Positions 16,772 through 25,724 are shown, counted from the first letter of the stretch. The stretch: DNA of 64,000 bases from VRUE01 sp963717375 (GCA_963717375.1 OY970329.1:1364001-1428000); one strand, 5' to 3'. Translations and numbers: made by a program. Notes: generated by a model not told the origin, from the sequence alone.

Positions 16772-17062
16772 GTGGCGCCCCGTCCGGCCCAAGGGGAGCC
16801 GGTCCGCTGGTGGTCAATGCGGCGGGCGCAGAACCTCAAGCCCGCCACCTACCGCTGTCCCTTCTGCGGCAAGCACCTGCCGGCGCTCAGCGAGCACGTG
16901 CTGATCGCCCCCGAGGGCGACACCGCGCGCCGCCGCCACGCTCACACCAACTGTGTGATCGCCGAGCGCAAGGCGGGGCGCCTCCCCAGCGAGGAAGAGT
17001 GGCGGCGCAGCCAGCCCCGGCCACCGTCGCTGTGGCAGCGACTGCGCGCGCGTCTCGGCTAG
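16772..17062 (+). CDS. Small zinc-ribbon-like protein
   Basis: 96 residues with CPFC (29-32) and a following His/Cys cluster 'RRRHAHTNC' (about 53-61), a plausible Cys2-His-Cys zinc site, in a strongly basic background. The GTG start is 3 bp after the upstream stop, implying an operon with the MpaB-like gene. The stop abuts the convergent secreted-protein stop (TAG immediately followed by CTA). Function unknown. Confidence 0.65.
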   Translation: MAPRPAQGEPVRWWSMRRAQNLKPATYRCPFCGKHLPALSEHVLIAPEGDTARRRHAHTNCVIAERKAGRLPSEEEWRRSQPRPPSLWQRLRARLG

Positions 17063-17857
17063 CTACTTCACCTTGCAGGGCCGGAAGAACGTGCCCTTGA
17101 GGAAAGTGCCGTCTTTGAAGCTGAATTCGCCGCGAGCTTGCAGGCGGCCGTTTTCACAGCGGGCGTTGACGTAGCTGTGCTTCTTGCCCTTGAAAGTCCA
17201 TTTGCGCTCGACCTTGATGTTGCCCGAGATTGGGTGACCGTAGCCGCCGGCGATCTTGGGGATTTTCGCCTCGACGCGATAGCCGTAGACGCCCTTGTGG
17301 ATTTTTTCGATCACGACCGGGACGATGAAGGTGGTGGCGATCGGGACCGTGGTGTAAGCGTGGGCTAGGACAGTGTCGAAGCCGCGCACCTTGGGTCCGT
17401 TGAAGAGGGTGATCGGCGATGAGACCGGGATCGGCCCCTGTTCGGGGAACTTGACGATCGCGGTGCCGACACCCTTGCCCACTATCGCGCCAGGACAGGC
17501 TTTGCGGGCGGCGGGAACGGTGGTGGCCTGCAGTTTCCCAGCCGTGCAGACCGGTAGGCCGGTGGTGTCGACCGATCCGTGGCGGTCGAATTCAAAAGTG
17601 AGCGTTTCCAGGATCGGCGGCAGTTCGCCGGAGACGGTCGAGAGCTTGCCGCCGCCGTAGATCAGAATCGGCGCGTCCTTGTGCCGGGGCAGAGTTTCGG
17701 GCCGGAAGCCCCCGTGGCCGACGATCAGGAGGTCGCCAGCGCGCAGTTCCACCTTGTCGTTATCGCGCACCGCGCTGGCAATACCGCCCAGGGCAAGCAC
17801 AGACAGCACGAGGACGCCGAGCCCGATCAGTCTCCTCTTGATCGGGCTTCTCTTCAC
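17063..17857 (-). CDS. Secreted protein, tandem paralogue A
   Basis: 264 residues; signal peptide 1-29 (IASA end). It is clearly homologous along its whole length to the next gene upstream: both contain 'KFPEQGPI', 'SPITLFNGPK', 'TTFIVPVVIEKIHKGV' and 'HSYVNARCE'. The predicted fold is beta-rich with four Cys. Family and function are unknown to me; secretion is supported by the signal peptide. Gap to the paralogue is 16 bp, so the pair is likely one operon. Confidence 0.75.
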   Translation of the reverse strand: MKRSPIKRRLIGLGVLVLSVLALGGIASAVRDNDKVELRAGDLLIVGHGGFRPETLPRHKDAPILIYGGGKLSTVSGELPPILETLTFEFDRHGSVDTTGLPVCTAGKLQATTVPAARKACPGAIVGKGVGTAIVKFPEQGPIPVSSPITLFNGPKVRGFDTVLAHAYTTVPIATTFIVPVVIEKIHKGVYGYRVEAKIPKIAGGYGHPISGNIKVERKWTFKGKKHSYVNARCENGRLQARGEFSFKDGTFLKGTFFRPCKVK

Positions 17858-17873
17858 GATCGAACCCTTAGAC

Positions 17874-18677
17874 CTACTTACGCACCTGACACGGAAGCAA
17901 GAAATTGGCCTTCAGTATTTGGTTCACATCCGCCGTCGCAGTCGGTGCTTCTTCGGGCCCTTCTTTGAAGGTGAATTCACCGCGGGCCTGGAAGTGACCG
18001 GTTTCGCAGCGGGCGTTGACGTAGCTGTGCTGCTTGCCCTTGAAGGTCCATTTCTTGCCGACTTTGGACGAGCCGGCGATCGGGTGGCCGTAGCCGCCGG
18101 CGATCTTGGGGATTTGGACCCTGATCCGATAACCGAAGACACCCTTGTGGATTTTTTCGATCACGACCGGGACGATGAAGGTGGTCGGCCCGGGGTAGTC
18201 GAGGTGGGCATGGGCGAGGATCGTGTTATCGGCACCCTTTTTCGGCCCGTTGAAGAGGGTGATCGGCGAACCGACTTTGATCGGTCCCTGTTCGGGGAAC
18301 TTGACCACCGCGCTACCGAAGCCGGTACCGACGATCGCATCGGGGCAAGCCTTGCGGGCAGTTGGAACGTCGGTGGCGACCAATTTGCCTTTGGTGCACG
18401 TCGCGAGGCCCGTTGTGTCGAGCGCGCCGTGCTTGTCGAATTCGATCACGAAGGTGTCCAGGATCGGCGGCAGGTCGCCGGAGAGGGTCGAGAGTTTGCC
18501 TCCGCCGTTGAAAGTGATCGGCGCATTTTTGTGCTTGGGCAGAGCCTTCGGCGCAAAGTCACCTTCGGCGTCGAGCACGAGGTTCCCGGCTACTACGTGA
18601 ACCTTAAAAGCGCTTGCTGTAGCGGCAAGCGCAAGCAATCCCAGCACAACGAGTCCGGCGACGATCTTGTTCTTCAT
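17874..18677 (-). CDS. Secreted protein, tandem paralogue B
   Basis: 267 residues; signal peptide 1-23 (ATASA). It is the promoter-proximal copy of the tandem pair. Differences from copy A are concentrated at the N-terminus and in an insert near the C-terminus ('EEAPTATADVNQIL') where copy A is shorter. Many Gly/Lys-rich turns and a preserved 'KIAGGYGHPI' motif suggest a conserved extracellular domain. Function unknown. Confidence 0.75.
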   Translation of the reverse strand: MKNKIVAGLVVLGLLALAATASAFKVHVVAGNLVLDAEGDFAPKALPKHKNAPITFNGGGKLSTLSGDLPPILDTFVIEFDKHGALDTTGLATCTKGKLVATDVPTARKACPDAIVGTGFGSAVVKFPEQGPIKVGSPITLFNGPKKGADNTILAHAHLDYPGPTTFIVPVVIEKIHKGVFGYRIRVQIPKIAGGYGHPIAGSSKVGKKWTFKGKQHSYVNARCETGHFQARGEFTFKEGPEEAPTATADVNQILKANFLLPCQVRK

Positions 18678-18738
18678 ATACCTCTTCCCCTCCCGTTTCC
18701 CAGAACCTCAAAGATACCGAAGGCGACACAAATGGATG

Positions 18739-19503
18739 TTAAGGTCGGTCGGTTCCAACCGGGCTGCCTGGCTTTCCCGCCGAGACGAACTGGGCAAGCC
18801 CGCTCACCCGCTGCTCAATCTCAATCGCTCCCAATCCTTCGAGCGCGTCGGTCAGCTCGTCGCGCCCGAACACCCTCACCCCGGTCACCCCGTGCACCAC
18901 GGCGTTCGCGGCCAAGTCAGGCACGGGTCCTCGGTTACAGCTGGACATCAGCGCCAGCCGCCCGCCCGGCGCCAGCACCCGGACGATCTCGGCAAGCGCC
19001 AGCATCGGCTGCTCGATCAGGTACAGGGCGGCAAAGCAACAAACCGCGTCGAAGCTGCCGTCGCGAAAGGGCAGGTCGCAAGCGTCGCCGCGCAGGTAGG
19101 CCAGGTTGCCCATCGCGTTGTCGCGAACGGCGACCCCGAGCATCGTCGCCGAGGAGTCGATGCCGACGACGAGACCCTTCCCCGCCGCCAGCGCGAAGTC
19201 CCGCGTGAAGTTCCCCGGCCCGCAGGCCACGTCGAGAACCCGCTCACCAGGTGAGATCGAGAGCATCGCCAGCGCGATCCGGTGCTCCTCCTCAGTCCCC
19301 GGCCCGGTCAGCCCCATCAGGAATCGCCCCGCCACCGGCCGCCAGAAGCGCTGGTAGATCAGCGGCACCGCCCGGCTCCGCATCAGCCGCTGCGCCGCGT
19401 TGCCGCCGGCTTTCGCCGGGCCGAGCAGATCGAGGTAGCCGCGCTCGCGGTCTAGCCGGCCGGGCCGCTGTGGCGGCTCGAAGAGCTCCAGTGCTTGCTC
19501 CAT
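18739..19503 (-). CDS. Class I SAM-dependent methyltransferase (UbiE/COQ5-like)
   Basis: 254 residues. Motif I 'VLDVACGPGNFTRDFA' (around 96-111), acidic end of strand 2 'GIDSS', motif II 'FDAVCCFAALYLIEQP' and 'LAPGGRLALMSS'. The N-terminal 'YLDLLGPAKAGGNAAQRLMRS' extension resembles methyltransferases acting on quinones or lipids; the substrate is not determinable. ATG 19503 is chosen because the frame upstream runs through tRNA-Val. Confidence 0.87.
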   Translation of the reverse strand: MEQALELFEPPQRPGRLDRERGYLDLLGPAKAGGNAAQRLMRSRAVPLIYQRFWRPVAGRFLMGLTGPGTEEEHRIALAMLSISPGERVLDVACGPGNFTRDFALAAGKGLVVGIDSSATMLGVAVRDNAMGNLAYLRGDACDLPFRDGSFDAVCCFAALYLIEQPMLALAEIVRVLAPGGRLALMSSCNRGPVPDLAANAVVHGVTGVRVFGRDELTDALEGLGAIEIEQRVSGLAQFVSAGKPGSPVGTDRP

Positions 19504-19516
19504 CGGTAACCGCAAA

Positions 19517-19589
19517 TGGGCGGTGACGGGCTCGAACCGCCGACTTCCTCCGTGTAAAGGAGGCGCTCTCCCAACTGAGCTAACCGCCC
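19517..19589 (-). tRNA. tRNA-Val (anticodon TAC)
   Basis: 73 nt on the minus strand. Acceptor GGGCGGT/ACCGCCC with discriminator A; D arm TAGCTCAGTTGGGAGAGC; anticodon stem CCTCC/GGAGG with loop TTTACAC (anticodon TAC); T arm with GGTTCGAGCCC. No encoded CCA. It lies 13 bp upstream of the methyltransferase start on the same strand. Confidence 0.96.
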
Positions 19590-19661
19590 AGGCTTCGCTC
19601 TGATTATGAAACACAGGAAGGGAGAGGGCGGCGCGGTGGCGGTATGAGGAGAATGCGCGGC

Positions 19662-19994
19662 ATGAGATTCGAGGTCTTCTGGCGGGTTGCCCTGGTGCAG
19701 TTGGTGGCGGTGGCGGTGCTTTCGCTGCTGCTGGCGGCCGTCTTCTCGCACGGCTTCTTCGTCGACTGGGGATGGCTCGCCGGGCCCGGAGCGTGGCTGC
19801 TCTGCGCCTGGCTGACGGCACGGGTGGTCGGACTCGAGGTGCGTCTGACGCTCTTGCGGGCAGTGATCGCGGGACTGGTCAGCCTGCTGGCGGTGCTGAT
19901 CGGCCTGCACTGGCTCGGTGCCTTCGTCGCGGTGCTCCTCTTCGCTTACTTCTGCGCCCTCGGCGGCCGCACGGGTAGCCTGCGACCGGGATGA
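19662..19994 (+). CDS. Small integral membrane protein
   Basis: 110 residues from ATG 19662 (MRFEVFWR), chosen over ATGs at 19644 and 19653 because AGGAGA is 9 bases upstream only for this one. Four hydrophobic segments cover nearly the whole protein, separated by short Arg-containing turns. No family recognised. It lies upstream of the SDR genes by 25 bp, on the same strand. Confidence 0.65.
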   Translation: MRFEVFWRVALVQLVAVAVLSLLLAAVFSHGFFVDWGWLAGPGAWLLCAWLTARVVGLEVRLTLLRAVIAGLVSLLAVLIGLHWLGAFVAVLLFAYFCALGGRTGSLRPG

Positions 19995-20019
19995 ACCCCC
20001 ACTTAGACAGAGCGACCGC

Positions 20020-20940
20020 ATGAGCTGGAGCGCTACCGACATCCCCGACCAAACCGGTAGAACCGCGGTCGTCACGGGTGCCAACGGAGGTCTGGGGCTG
20101 GCGACGGCACGGGCCCTCGCAGCGGCCGGCGCCACCGTCGTGATCGCGGCGCGCAACCAGGAGCGAGCCGCGGAGGCGATGGGGCGAATCCGCGACGGTC
20201 TTCCCCAAGCCTCGCTGGAGCTGGTTGAGCTGGACCTCGGCTCATTGGCATCGGTGCAGAAGGCCGCTGAGGAGATCCTCGCTGCTCACCAGACAGTCGA
20301 CCTGCTTGTCAACAACGCCGGCGTGATGGGCATCCCGGAGCGCCGCACCGCCGACGGCTTCGAGATGCAGTTCGGCGTCGACCACCTCGGCCACTTCGCG
20401 CTCACTGCCCACCTGATGCCGGCCCTGCTGAGGGCTCCGGCGGCACGCGTCGTCACCGTGACCAGCAGCGCCCACCATATGGGCAGGGCGGTCGACCCCG
20501 AGAACCCGAACCTGGACGGGCGCTACGGGCCCTGGCGCGCCTACGGCCAGGCCAAGCTCGCCAACTTCCACTTCGGCCTCGGCCTGGACAAGCTGCTGCG
20601 CAAAGCCGGGTCGCCAGCCGCCAGCCTCATCGCCCACCCCGGCCTCTCCAATACCGAGCTGCAGGCGGTCAGCGTCGAGGAGACCGATGGTGGCCTCTCG
20701 CAACGCTTCTTCCTGATGCTGGCCCGCAGCGTCGGCATGTCACCGGGAGAGGGAGCGCTTTCGCAGCTGCGCGCGGCAACCGACCCGGCCGCCGAAGGCG
20801 GCGAGTTCTACGGCCCGCTCTTCGTCAACAGCGGCCCGCCGGTGCGCAAGCCGATCCTGCGCCGGCTCGGCATGAACAGAGCGATCGAGCGCCTCTGGCA
20901 GGTTTCCGAGCGCGAAACCGGACTGAAGATCGAGACATGA
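20020..20940 (+). CDS. Short-chain dehydrogenase/reductase (retinol-dehydrogenase-like)
   Basis: 306 residues. TGANGGLG (about 22-29) is the NAD(P)-binding motif and LVNNAGVMG (about 99-107) the structural NNAG; 'VTSSAHH' supplies Ser and 'YGQAK' the catalytic Tyr-x-x-x-Lys. The overall pattern, with a long C-terminal part, fits the WWOX/retinol-dehydrogenase branch used by many actinobacterial SDRs of unknown substrate. Overlaps the next SDR gene by ATGA. Confidence 0.9.
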   Translation: MSWSATDIPDQTGRTAVVTGANGGLGLATARALAAAGATVVIAARNQERAAEAMGRIRDGLPQASLELVELDLGSLASVQKAAEEILAAHQTVDLLVNNAGVMGIPERRTADGFEMQFGVDHLGHFALTAHLMPALLRAPAARVVTVTSSAHHMGRAVDPENPNLDGRYGPWRAYGQAKLANFHFGLGLDKLLRKAGSPAASLIAHPGLSNTELQAVSVEETDGGLSQRFFLMLARSVGMSPGEGALSQLRAATDPAAEGGEFYGPLFVNSGPPVRKPILRRLGMNRAIERLWQVSERETGLKIET

Positions 20941-21692
20941 ACCTCGGACTGGAGGGCCGGGTCGCGCTGGTGATGGGCGCCAGTCGTGGCCTCGGCCGGG
21001 CGATCGCGGCGTCGTTGGCAAGCGAGGGCGCAAAGGTGGCGATCGCGAGCCGATCGCGCGAGAAGCTCGACGAAGCTGAGGCGGAGATCGGCAAAGCGGC
21101 GACCCCGTTCGTGGCCGATGCCTCCGATCTCGATCGCCTCGCGGCGCTGCCCGACGAGGTCACCGAGACTCTGGGCCCGATCGAGATCCTGGTCCTCAAC
21201 ACGGGCGGACCGTCGTTCGGTGGCGCCCTCGACCACGAGCTCGACAAGTGGGAGACCGCCTACCGCTCGCTGGTCCTGGCGCCGCGGATACTCGCCGGCG
21301 CCGTCCTGCCAGGAATGCGCGAGCGCGGCTGGGGACGGATCGTCAACGTCGGCTCCTCCTCAACGCGGGAGCCGATCCCCGGCCTCAACCTCTCCAACTC
21401 CCACCGCATGGCCGCGGTCGGCTTCCTCAAGACGCTCTCACGCGAGGTCGCCGCCGACGGGATCACCGTCAACACCGTCGCCACCGGCCGCTTCGGCACT
21501 GAACGATTGACCGACGCGAATGGCTCGCTCGAAGCTGCCGAAGAGGCCGCGAAGCACGAAATCCCCGCCGCCCGCCTCGGCCAACCCGAGGAGTACGGAG
21601 ACCTGGTGGCCTTCCTCTGCTCCGACCGCGCCGCTTACATCACCGGCACCGTCATCCCAATCGACGGCGGCCTGCTGCACTCGGCTTTCTAG
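20937..21692 (+). CDS. Atypical SDR lacking the catalytic Tyr-x-x-x-Lys
   Basis: 251 residues. It looks like a 3-oxoacyl-ACP reductase: MGASRGLG (13-20), a Ser triplet at 140-142 and the C-terminal 'ITGTVIPIDGGLLHSAF'. Where Tyr-x-x-x-Lys is expected, the sequence has Ser153 and Arg157 (LSNSHR), and NNAG is replaced by NTGG. These features match the BKR-like SDR subgroup known for an imperfect catalytic tetrad. It may use a different chemistry or be non-catalytic. Translationally coupled to the preceding SDR; the stop shares CTAG with lysS. Confidence 0.88.
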   Translation: MNLGLEGRVALVMGASRGLGRAIAASLASEGAKVAIASRSREKLDEAEAEIGKAATPFVADASDLDRLAALPDEVTETLGPIEILVLNTGGPSFGGALDHELDKWETAYRSLVLAPRILAGAVLPGMRERGWGRIVNVGSSSTREPIPGLNLSNSHRMAAVGFLKTLSREVAADGITVNTVATGRFGTERLTDANGSLEAAEEAAKHEIPAARLGQPEEYGDLVAFLCSDRAAYITGTVIPIDGGLLHSAF

Positions 21693-23197
21693 CCGTCGGC
21701 GGAGGGGCGCATCGAGGGAAAGAGGATGACGTCGCGCAGGTTCTCGGCGCCGGCGAGGATCATCGCCAAGCGATCGATGCCGATCCCCGAGCCACCCGCG
21801 GGCAGCGATCCGTATTCGAGCGCCCGCACGAACTCGTCGTCGCTTGGATAGGGCGCCTCCTCGCTCTCGGGGTGGCGGCGCTGGCGCTGGCGCACGAAGT
21901 TCTCGCGCTGCATATCGGCGTCGTTGGTGTCGGTGCCGCCGCCAATGATCTCCATCCCGTCGACGACCCCGTCGAACGCCTCGCCCAGCAGATCCGGGTG
22001 CTCGGGCACCGGCTTCACGGTTGGCCAGAGTTCGCGCGGCAGGTCGACGAGGAAGGTGGGCTGGACCAGCTTCGGCTCGATCAGCTTGCCCTGGATCCCG
22101 TCGATGATCCAGGCCCAGTCCGCGTCCGGGGCGACGTCCTCTCCCAGCAACTCGACCAGCTCCTCGCGGCTCGCGGTGAGGATGTCGACGCCAGACTCCT
22201 CGTGGATCGCATCGCGCAGGGTGATCCGCTTCCAGGGAGCCTTGAAGTCGATCTTGCGATCGCCGCGCTCGACCACCGTCGTCCCCAGTACCTGCTCCAC
22301 CACGGTCGAGAGCATCTGCTCGGCGAAGGCCATCACGCCCTCGTAGCCGGCGCAGCTGAGGAACCACTCGAGCATCGTGAACTCGGGGTTGTGTTTGGGC
22401 GAGATGCCCTCGTTGCGGAAGAACCTGCTCAGCTCGTAAACGTTCTCGAAGCCGCCGACGATCGCCCGCTTCAAATAGAGCTCAGTCGCGGTGCGCAGGA
22501 ACAGTTCGCGGTTGAGCGCATGGTGGTGGGTGGCGAACGGGCGAGCCGCGGCGCCGCCGGCGAGGGTCTGCAGGATCGGCGTTTCGACCTCGACGAAGTC
22601 GCGCTCGTTGAGGTAGTTGCGAATCGCCGCGACGAGCTTCGCCCGCATCGCGAAGATCTCGCGCGAGCGCTCGTTCGCCATCAGGTCGAGCTCGCGCTGG
22701 CGGTAACGGACCTCAGGATCGGAGATGCCGTGGAAGAGGTCGGGCGGATCGCGCAGCGCCTTGCCGAGCAGCGTGCACTCGCGCACCGCCAGCGCCAGCT
22801 GGCCGCGCTTGGTCACGTGCAGGTCGCCCTCGACCCCGATCGCGTCGCCGATGTCGAGGGCGTCGATCCGGCCGAAGGCCTCCTCGCCTAGTGAGTCAAG
22901 CCGGGCGTATGCCTGGATCGACCCGGTCAGGTCGCGGATGTCTAGAAAGGCGGTCTTGCCGTGGCCGCGACGGCCGACCAGCCGGCCGGCGATCCGGTAG
23001 GAGAACTGCGAGTGCGCACCCTCGCCCAGCTCCTCCGGGTCGTGCGCCGCGAAGATCGCCGAGATCTTGTCGCGGTCGGGAAAGCCCTGGTGCGGGTAAG
23101 GATCGACGCCTTCGGCGCGCAGCCGCTCAAGCTTCGCCCGCCGCACATCCTCAGTTGAGCCCTGCGAGGGCTCGGCCCCCGCAGGCACGTCGCTCAT
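21689..23197 (-). CDS. lysS: Lysyl-tRNA synthetase, class II
   Basis: 502 residues. An N-terminal OB-fold anticodon-binding domain (about 55-165) includes 'GRRGHGKTAFLDIRDLTGSIQAY'. The class II core has motif 2 'FRNEGISPKHNPEFTMLEW' and motif 3 'GGSGIGIDRLAMIL'. It charges tRNA-Lys in the cytoplasm. The start overlaps the prmC stop by ATGA; it is the last gene of argF-lgt-prmC-lysS. Confidence 0.97.
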   Translation of the reverse strand: MSDVPAGAEPSQGSTEDVRRAKLERLRAEGVDPYPHQGFPDRDKISAIFAAHDPEELGEGAHSQFSYRIAGRLVGRRGHGKTAFLDIRDLTGSIQAYARLDSLGEEAFGRIDALDIGDAIGVEGDLHVTKRGQLALAVRECTLLGKALRDPPDLFHGISDPEVRYRQRELDLMANERSREIFAMRAKLVAAIRNYLNERDFVEVETPILQTLAGGAAARPFATHHHALNRELFLRTATELYLKRAIVGGFENVYELSRFFRNEGISPKHNPEFTMLEWFLSCAGYEGVMAFAEQMLSTVVEQVLGTTVVERGDRKIDFKAPWKRITLRDAIHEESGVDILTASREELVELLGEDVAPDADWAWIIDGIQGKLIEPKLVQPTFLVDLPRELWPTVKPVPEHPDLLGEAFDGVVDGMEIIGGGTDTNDADMQRENFVRQRQRRHPESEEAPYPSDDEFVRALEYGSLPAGGSGIGIDRLAMILAGAENLRDVILFPSMRPSADG

Positions 23198-24000
23198 CGG
23201 GCCAGGCCGACCGTCACTCGCTCGTCGCCGCGGTAGTCCGTCCGCGTTTCCGCCTCGCCCAGCAGCTCCCGCATCGCGGGGCCGTGGTGCGTGTCGTGCT
23301 CAAGCGCCATCCGCCAGCCGCTCGGCGTTTCGGCAATCAGGCCGCGGATCACGCCGAGACCGTCGTCACCGCTATCGCCGAGCACGGCGATCTCCGGCTC
23401 GCGGCGGATCTCCGGCGAGCGCTCGTCGATCGAGGTATCGGTGATGTAGGGAAGGTTTGCGATCAGCAGGTCGACCTGGTCGACGTGGTCGGGAATGCCC
23501 TGGGCCACGGTCACCTCGAGCGGGATGCCGAGGCGCGCCGCGTTCTCGCGCGCTTTCTCGGCCGCCTCCTCGGAGAGGTCCGAGGCCGTCACCCGCAGGT
23601 CGGGACGCTCGTCGAGCAGGGCCAGGGCGATCGCGCCCGAGCCGGTGCCGACCTCGTGCACGCGGGAGCCCTTCGGTAGCTCGACCCCGACGCTGACCAG
23701 CAGCTCGGTCTCGCGGCGCGGGATAAGCACCCGCTCGTCGACCGCGATCTCGATCTCGCGGAAGCGGCAGCTGCCGAGGATGTACTCGAGCGGCTCGCGT
23801 TCACTGCGCCGCGAGACGAGCCGTTCGACTTCCTCGCGGATCTCGGGCGTGACCTCGGTCGCGCCGTCTCGCTCTAAATCTTCGACCCGGATCCCCAGCG
23901 CTTTTGCTACCAGCGCCCTCGCATCGGCTTCCGGCGCCTCGCAGCCGGCCGCCGCGATCGTCTCCGTTGCCTGCTTCACCATCTCTCCTGCGCTCGCCAT
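23194..24000 (-). CDS. prmC: Peptide chain release factor N5-glutamine methyltransferase
   Basis: 268 residues. The N-terminal helical domain (about 1-75) contains 'RREPLEYILG'-type release-factor contacts ('SEREPLEYILGSCRF'). The SAM domain has 'VHEVGTGSGAIALAL' (motif I). The substrate-binding tetrapeptide, usually NPPY, reads NLPY here ('LLIANLPYITDT'). It methylates the GGQ glutamine of RF1/RF2. ATG 24000 is chosen because AAGGAG is 8 bases upstream; the frame is open upstream through lgt. Confidence 0.93.
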   Translation of the reverse strand: MASAGEMVKQATETIAAAGCEAPEADARALVAKALGIRVEDLERDGATEVTPEIREEVERLVSRRSEREPLEYILGSCRFREIEIAVDERVLIPRRETELLVSVGVELPKGSRVHEVGTGSGAIALALLDERPDLRVTASDLSEEAAEKARENAARLGIPLEVTVAQGIPDHVDQVDLLIANLPYITDTSIDERSPEIRREPEIAVLGDSGDDGLGVIRGLIAETPSGWRMALEHDTHHGPAMRELLGEAETRTDYRGDERVTVGLAR

Positions 24001-24032
24001 CAGCGGCGCTCCTTCCGTCTGGGCTTCCACGG

Positions 24033-24824
24033 CTACAACCCCGCTACGGGTCTGATCGGTTCGGTGGAGGCCACGCGCGACAGGGTACCGTGTCGGCGCC
24101 GCACGACGGCGATCCACACGCCCCCCGCGAGCATCATCGCCAGGCTCTCCCACTGGGCCGCGGTCAGGCCAAGCGCCACGGAGTCGTTGCGGCGCAGGAA
24201 CTCGACCAGGAAGCGCTCGGCCCCGGCGTAGGCGAGGTAGATCGCGAAGAGGACTCCGGCGCGGACCCGATCGCGAAGCTGCCAGAGGACCCAGGCGCCG
24301 AGGCCCATCGCCAGGGTCTCGTAGACCGGCGTCGGGTGGACCGTGCGATCGGTGGGGACGGTGCCGTGCGGATAGGACATCGCCCAGGGGCCGTCCCAGG
24401 GCTTGCCGTAGTCGCCGTCGCCCGAGAGCTGGCAGCCGCAGCGCCCGATCGCGTAACCGAGGGCAAGCGCCGGCGCGGCGAGGTCGAGCAGGGCCAGTTC
24501 GAGGAAGTCGCGGTACCAGGCCCAGAGAAAGACGGCCAGGGCGCCACCGATCGCGCCGCCGTACCAAACGAGTCCGGAGCCGGAGAAGAGGTTGCCGATC
24601 AGGTCGCTCTTGACGCTGCTCCAGTTCTGGATCACGAAGTAGACGCGCGAGCCGACGATGCCGCCGAGCAGCGCCGAGAAACCCATCTCGTAAGCCCAGT
24701 CGACCGGCTTGCCGATCTCCCCCAGCCGCTTCCAGATCAGTGCCCCCGCGGCGAGGAAGGCGAGGGCGAACATCAGGCCGAAGGTCTGCAGGGTGACCGG
24801 GCCCAGGTGCAGCTCGGGGTACAC
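24033..24824 (-). CDS. lgt: Prolipoprotein diacylglyceryl transferase
   Basis: 263 residues with about seven membrane segments. The Lgt signature 'GRCGCQLSGDGDYGKP' (essential Arg and Gly-Asp region) and a conserved 'HPTPVYET' are present, with a late 'AGAERFLVEFLRRND' carrying the catalytic-region Arg. It transfers diacylglycerol to the lipobox Cys of prolipoproteins at the membrane. GTG start, 2 bp past the argF stop. Confidence 0.95.
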   Translation of the reverse strand: MYPELHLGPVTLQTFGLMFALAFLAAGALIWKRLGEIGKPVDWAYEMGFSALLGGIVGSRVYFVIQNWSSVKSDLIGNLFSGSGLVWYGGAIGGALAVFLWAWYRDFLELALLDLAAPALALGYAIGRCGCQLSGDGDYGKPWDGPWAMSYPHGTVPTDRTVHPTPVYETLAMGLGAWVLWQLRDRVRAGVLFAIYLAYAGAERFLVEFLRRNDSVALGLTAAQWESLAMMLAGGVWIAVVRRRHGTLSRVASTEPIRPVAGL

Positions 24825-24826
24825 GC

Positions 24827-25714
24827 TCAGTCGCCGAGCAGCATCTCGAGCAGGGCCTTCTGGGTGTGGAGGCGATTCTCCGCCTGGTCCCAGACGGCCG
24901 AGCGCTCGCCGTAGAGCACCTCCGCCGTGATCTCCTCGCCCGGGTGGGCCGGCAGGCAGTGCAAGACGACGGCGCTCTCCTTGGCCGCGGAGAGCAGGTC
25001 GGCGTCGACCCGGAACGGGGCGAGGTCGGCGCGGCGGCGATCCGCCTCAGCCTCGTCGCCCATGCTGACCCAGACGTCGGTGTAGATCGCGTCGGCACCG
25101 GCGGCGGCATCGCGCGGGTCGCCGGTCAGCTTCGCTTCGTGGCCCTCCTCCAGCTGGTAGCCGGGCGGGGCAGCGACAACCACCTCGATCCCGGCCAGCT
25201 CGCCGGCGATCGCCAGCGAACGGGCGACGTTGTTGCCGTCGCCGACGTAGGCGAGGCGGAGGCCGGAGAGATCGCCGCAGCGCTCGCGCAGGGTCAGCAG
25301 GTCGGCCAGGGCCTGGCAGGGATGGTGGAGCGGGGTGAGAGCGTTGACCACCGGCACGTCGGCCTCGGCGGCAAGCTCGGCCACCGCCTCGTGCGAGCCG
25401 GAGCGGATCACGATCGCGTCGACGTAGCGCGAGAGGATCCGGGCCGTGTCGCCGACCGACTCACCGCGCGAGACCTGCATTTCGTCGCCGCGCAGCACGA
25501 TCGGCGACGCGCCGAGCTCGGCGACGCCGACCTCGAAGGAGATCCGCGTCCTGGTCGAGGGCTTTTCGAAGACGAGGGCGATGCTGCGGCCGGCCAGCGC
25601 CTCGGCGCCGAGGCGCTCGGAGCGGCCGGCTTTCAGCGCGGCGGCGCGGTCGAGCAGCTTGCCCAGCTCGAAAGCGCCCAGCTCTTCGCCTGTGAGGAAG
25701 TCTCGCTTCTTCAA
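24827..25714 (-). CDS. argF: Ornithine carbamoyltransferase
   Basis: 295 residues. Carbamoyl-phosphate-binding 'STRTR' (about 51-55), 'HPCQ' (about 130-133) and the ornithine-binding 'HCLPAHPGEEI' are all intact; 'YVGDGNNVARS' is the OTC-specific loop. Catalyses citrulline formation in arginine biosynthesis. The TTG at 25714 is the only start that gives the normal N-terminus (KKRDFLTGEEL). No other arg gene is adjacent; it heads an operon with lgt, prmC and lysS. Confidence 0.94.
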   Translation of the reverse strand: MKKRDFLTGEELGAFELGKLLDRAAALKAGRSERLGAEALAGRSIALVFEKPSTRTRISFEVGVAELGASPIVLRGDEMQVSRGESVGDTARILSRYVDAIVIRSGSHEAVAELAAEADVPVVNALTPLHHPCQALADLLTLRERCGDLSGLRLAYVGDGNNVARSLAIAGELAGIEVVVAAPPGYQLEEGHEAKLTGDPRDAAAGADAIYTDVWVSMGDEAEADRRRADLAPFRVDADLLSAAKESAVVLHCLPAHPGEEITAEVLYGERSAVWDQAENRLHTQKALLEMLLGD

Positions 25715-25724
25715 GCAGCGGATA

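Noticed and set aside
24001..25110. Open frame extending prmC upstream to a 638-residue protein
   Set aside because: The extension is antisense-free but out of frame with lgt and argF, has shadow composition, and a good ribosome-binding site marks the start at 24000.
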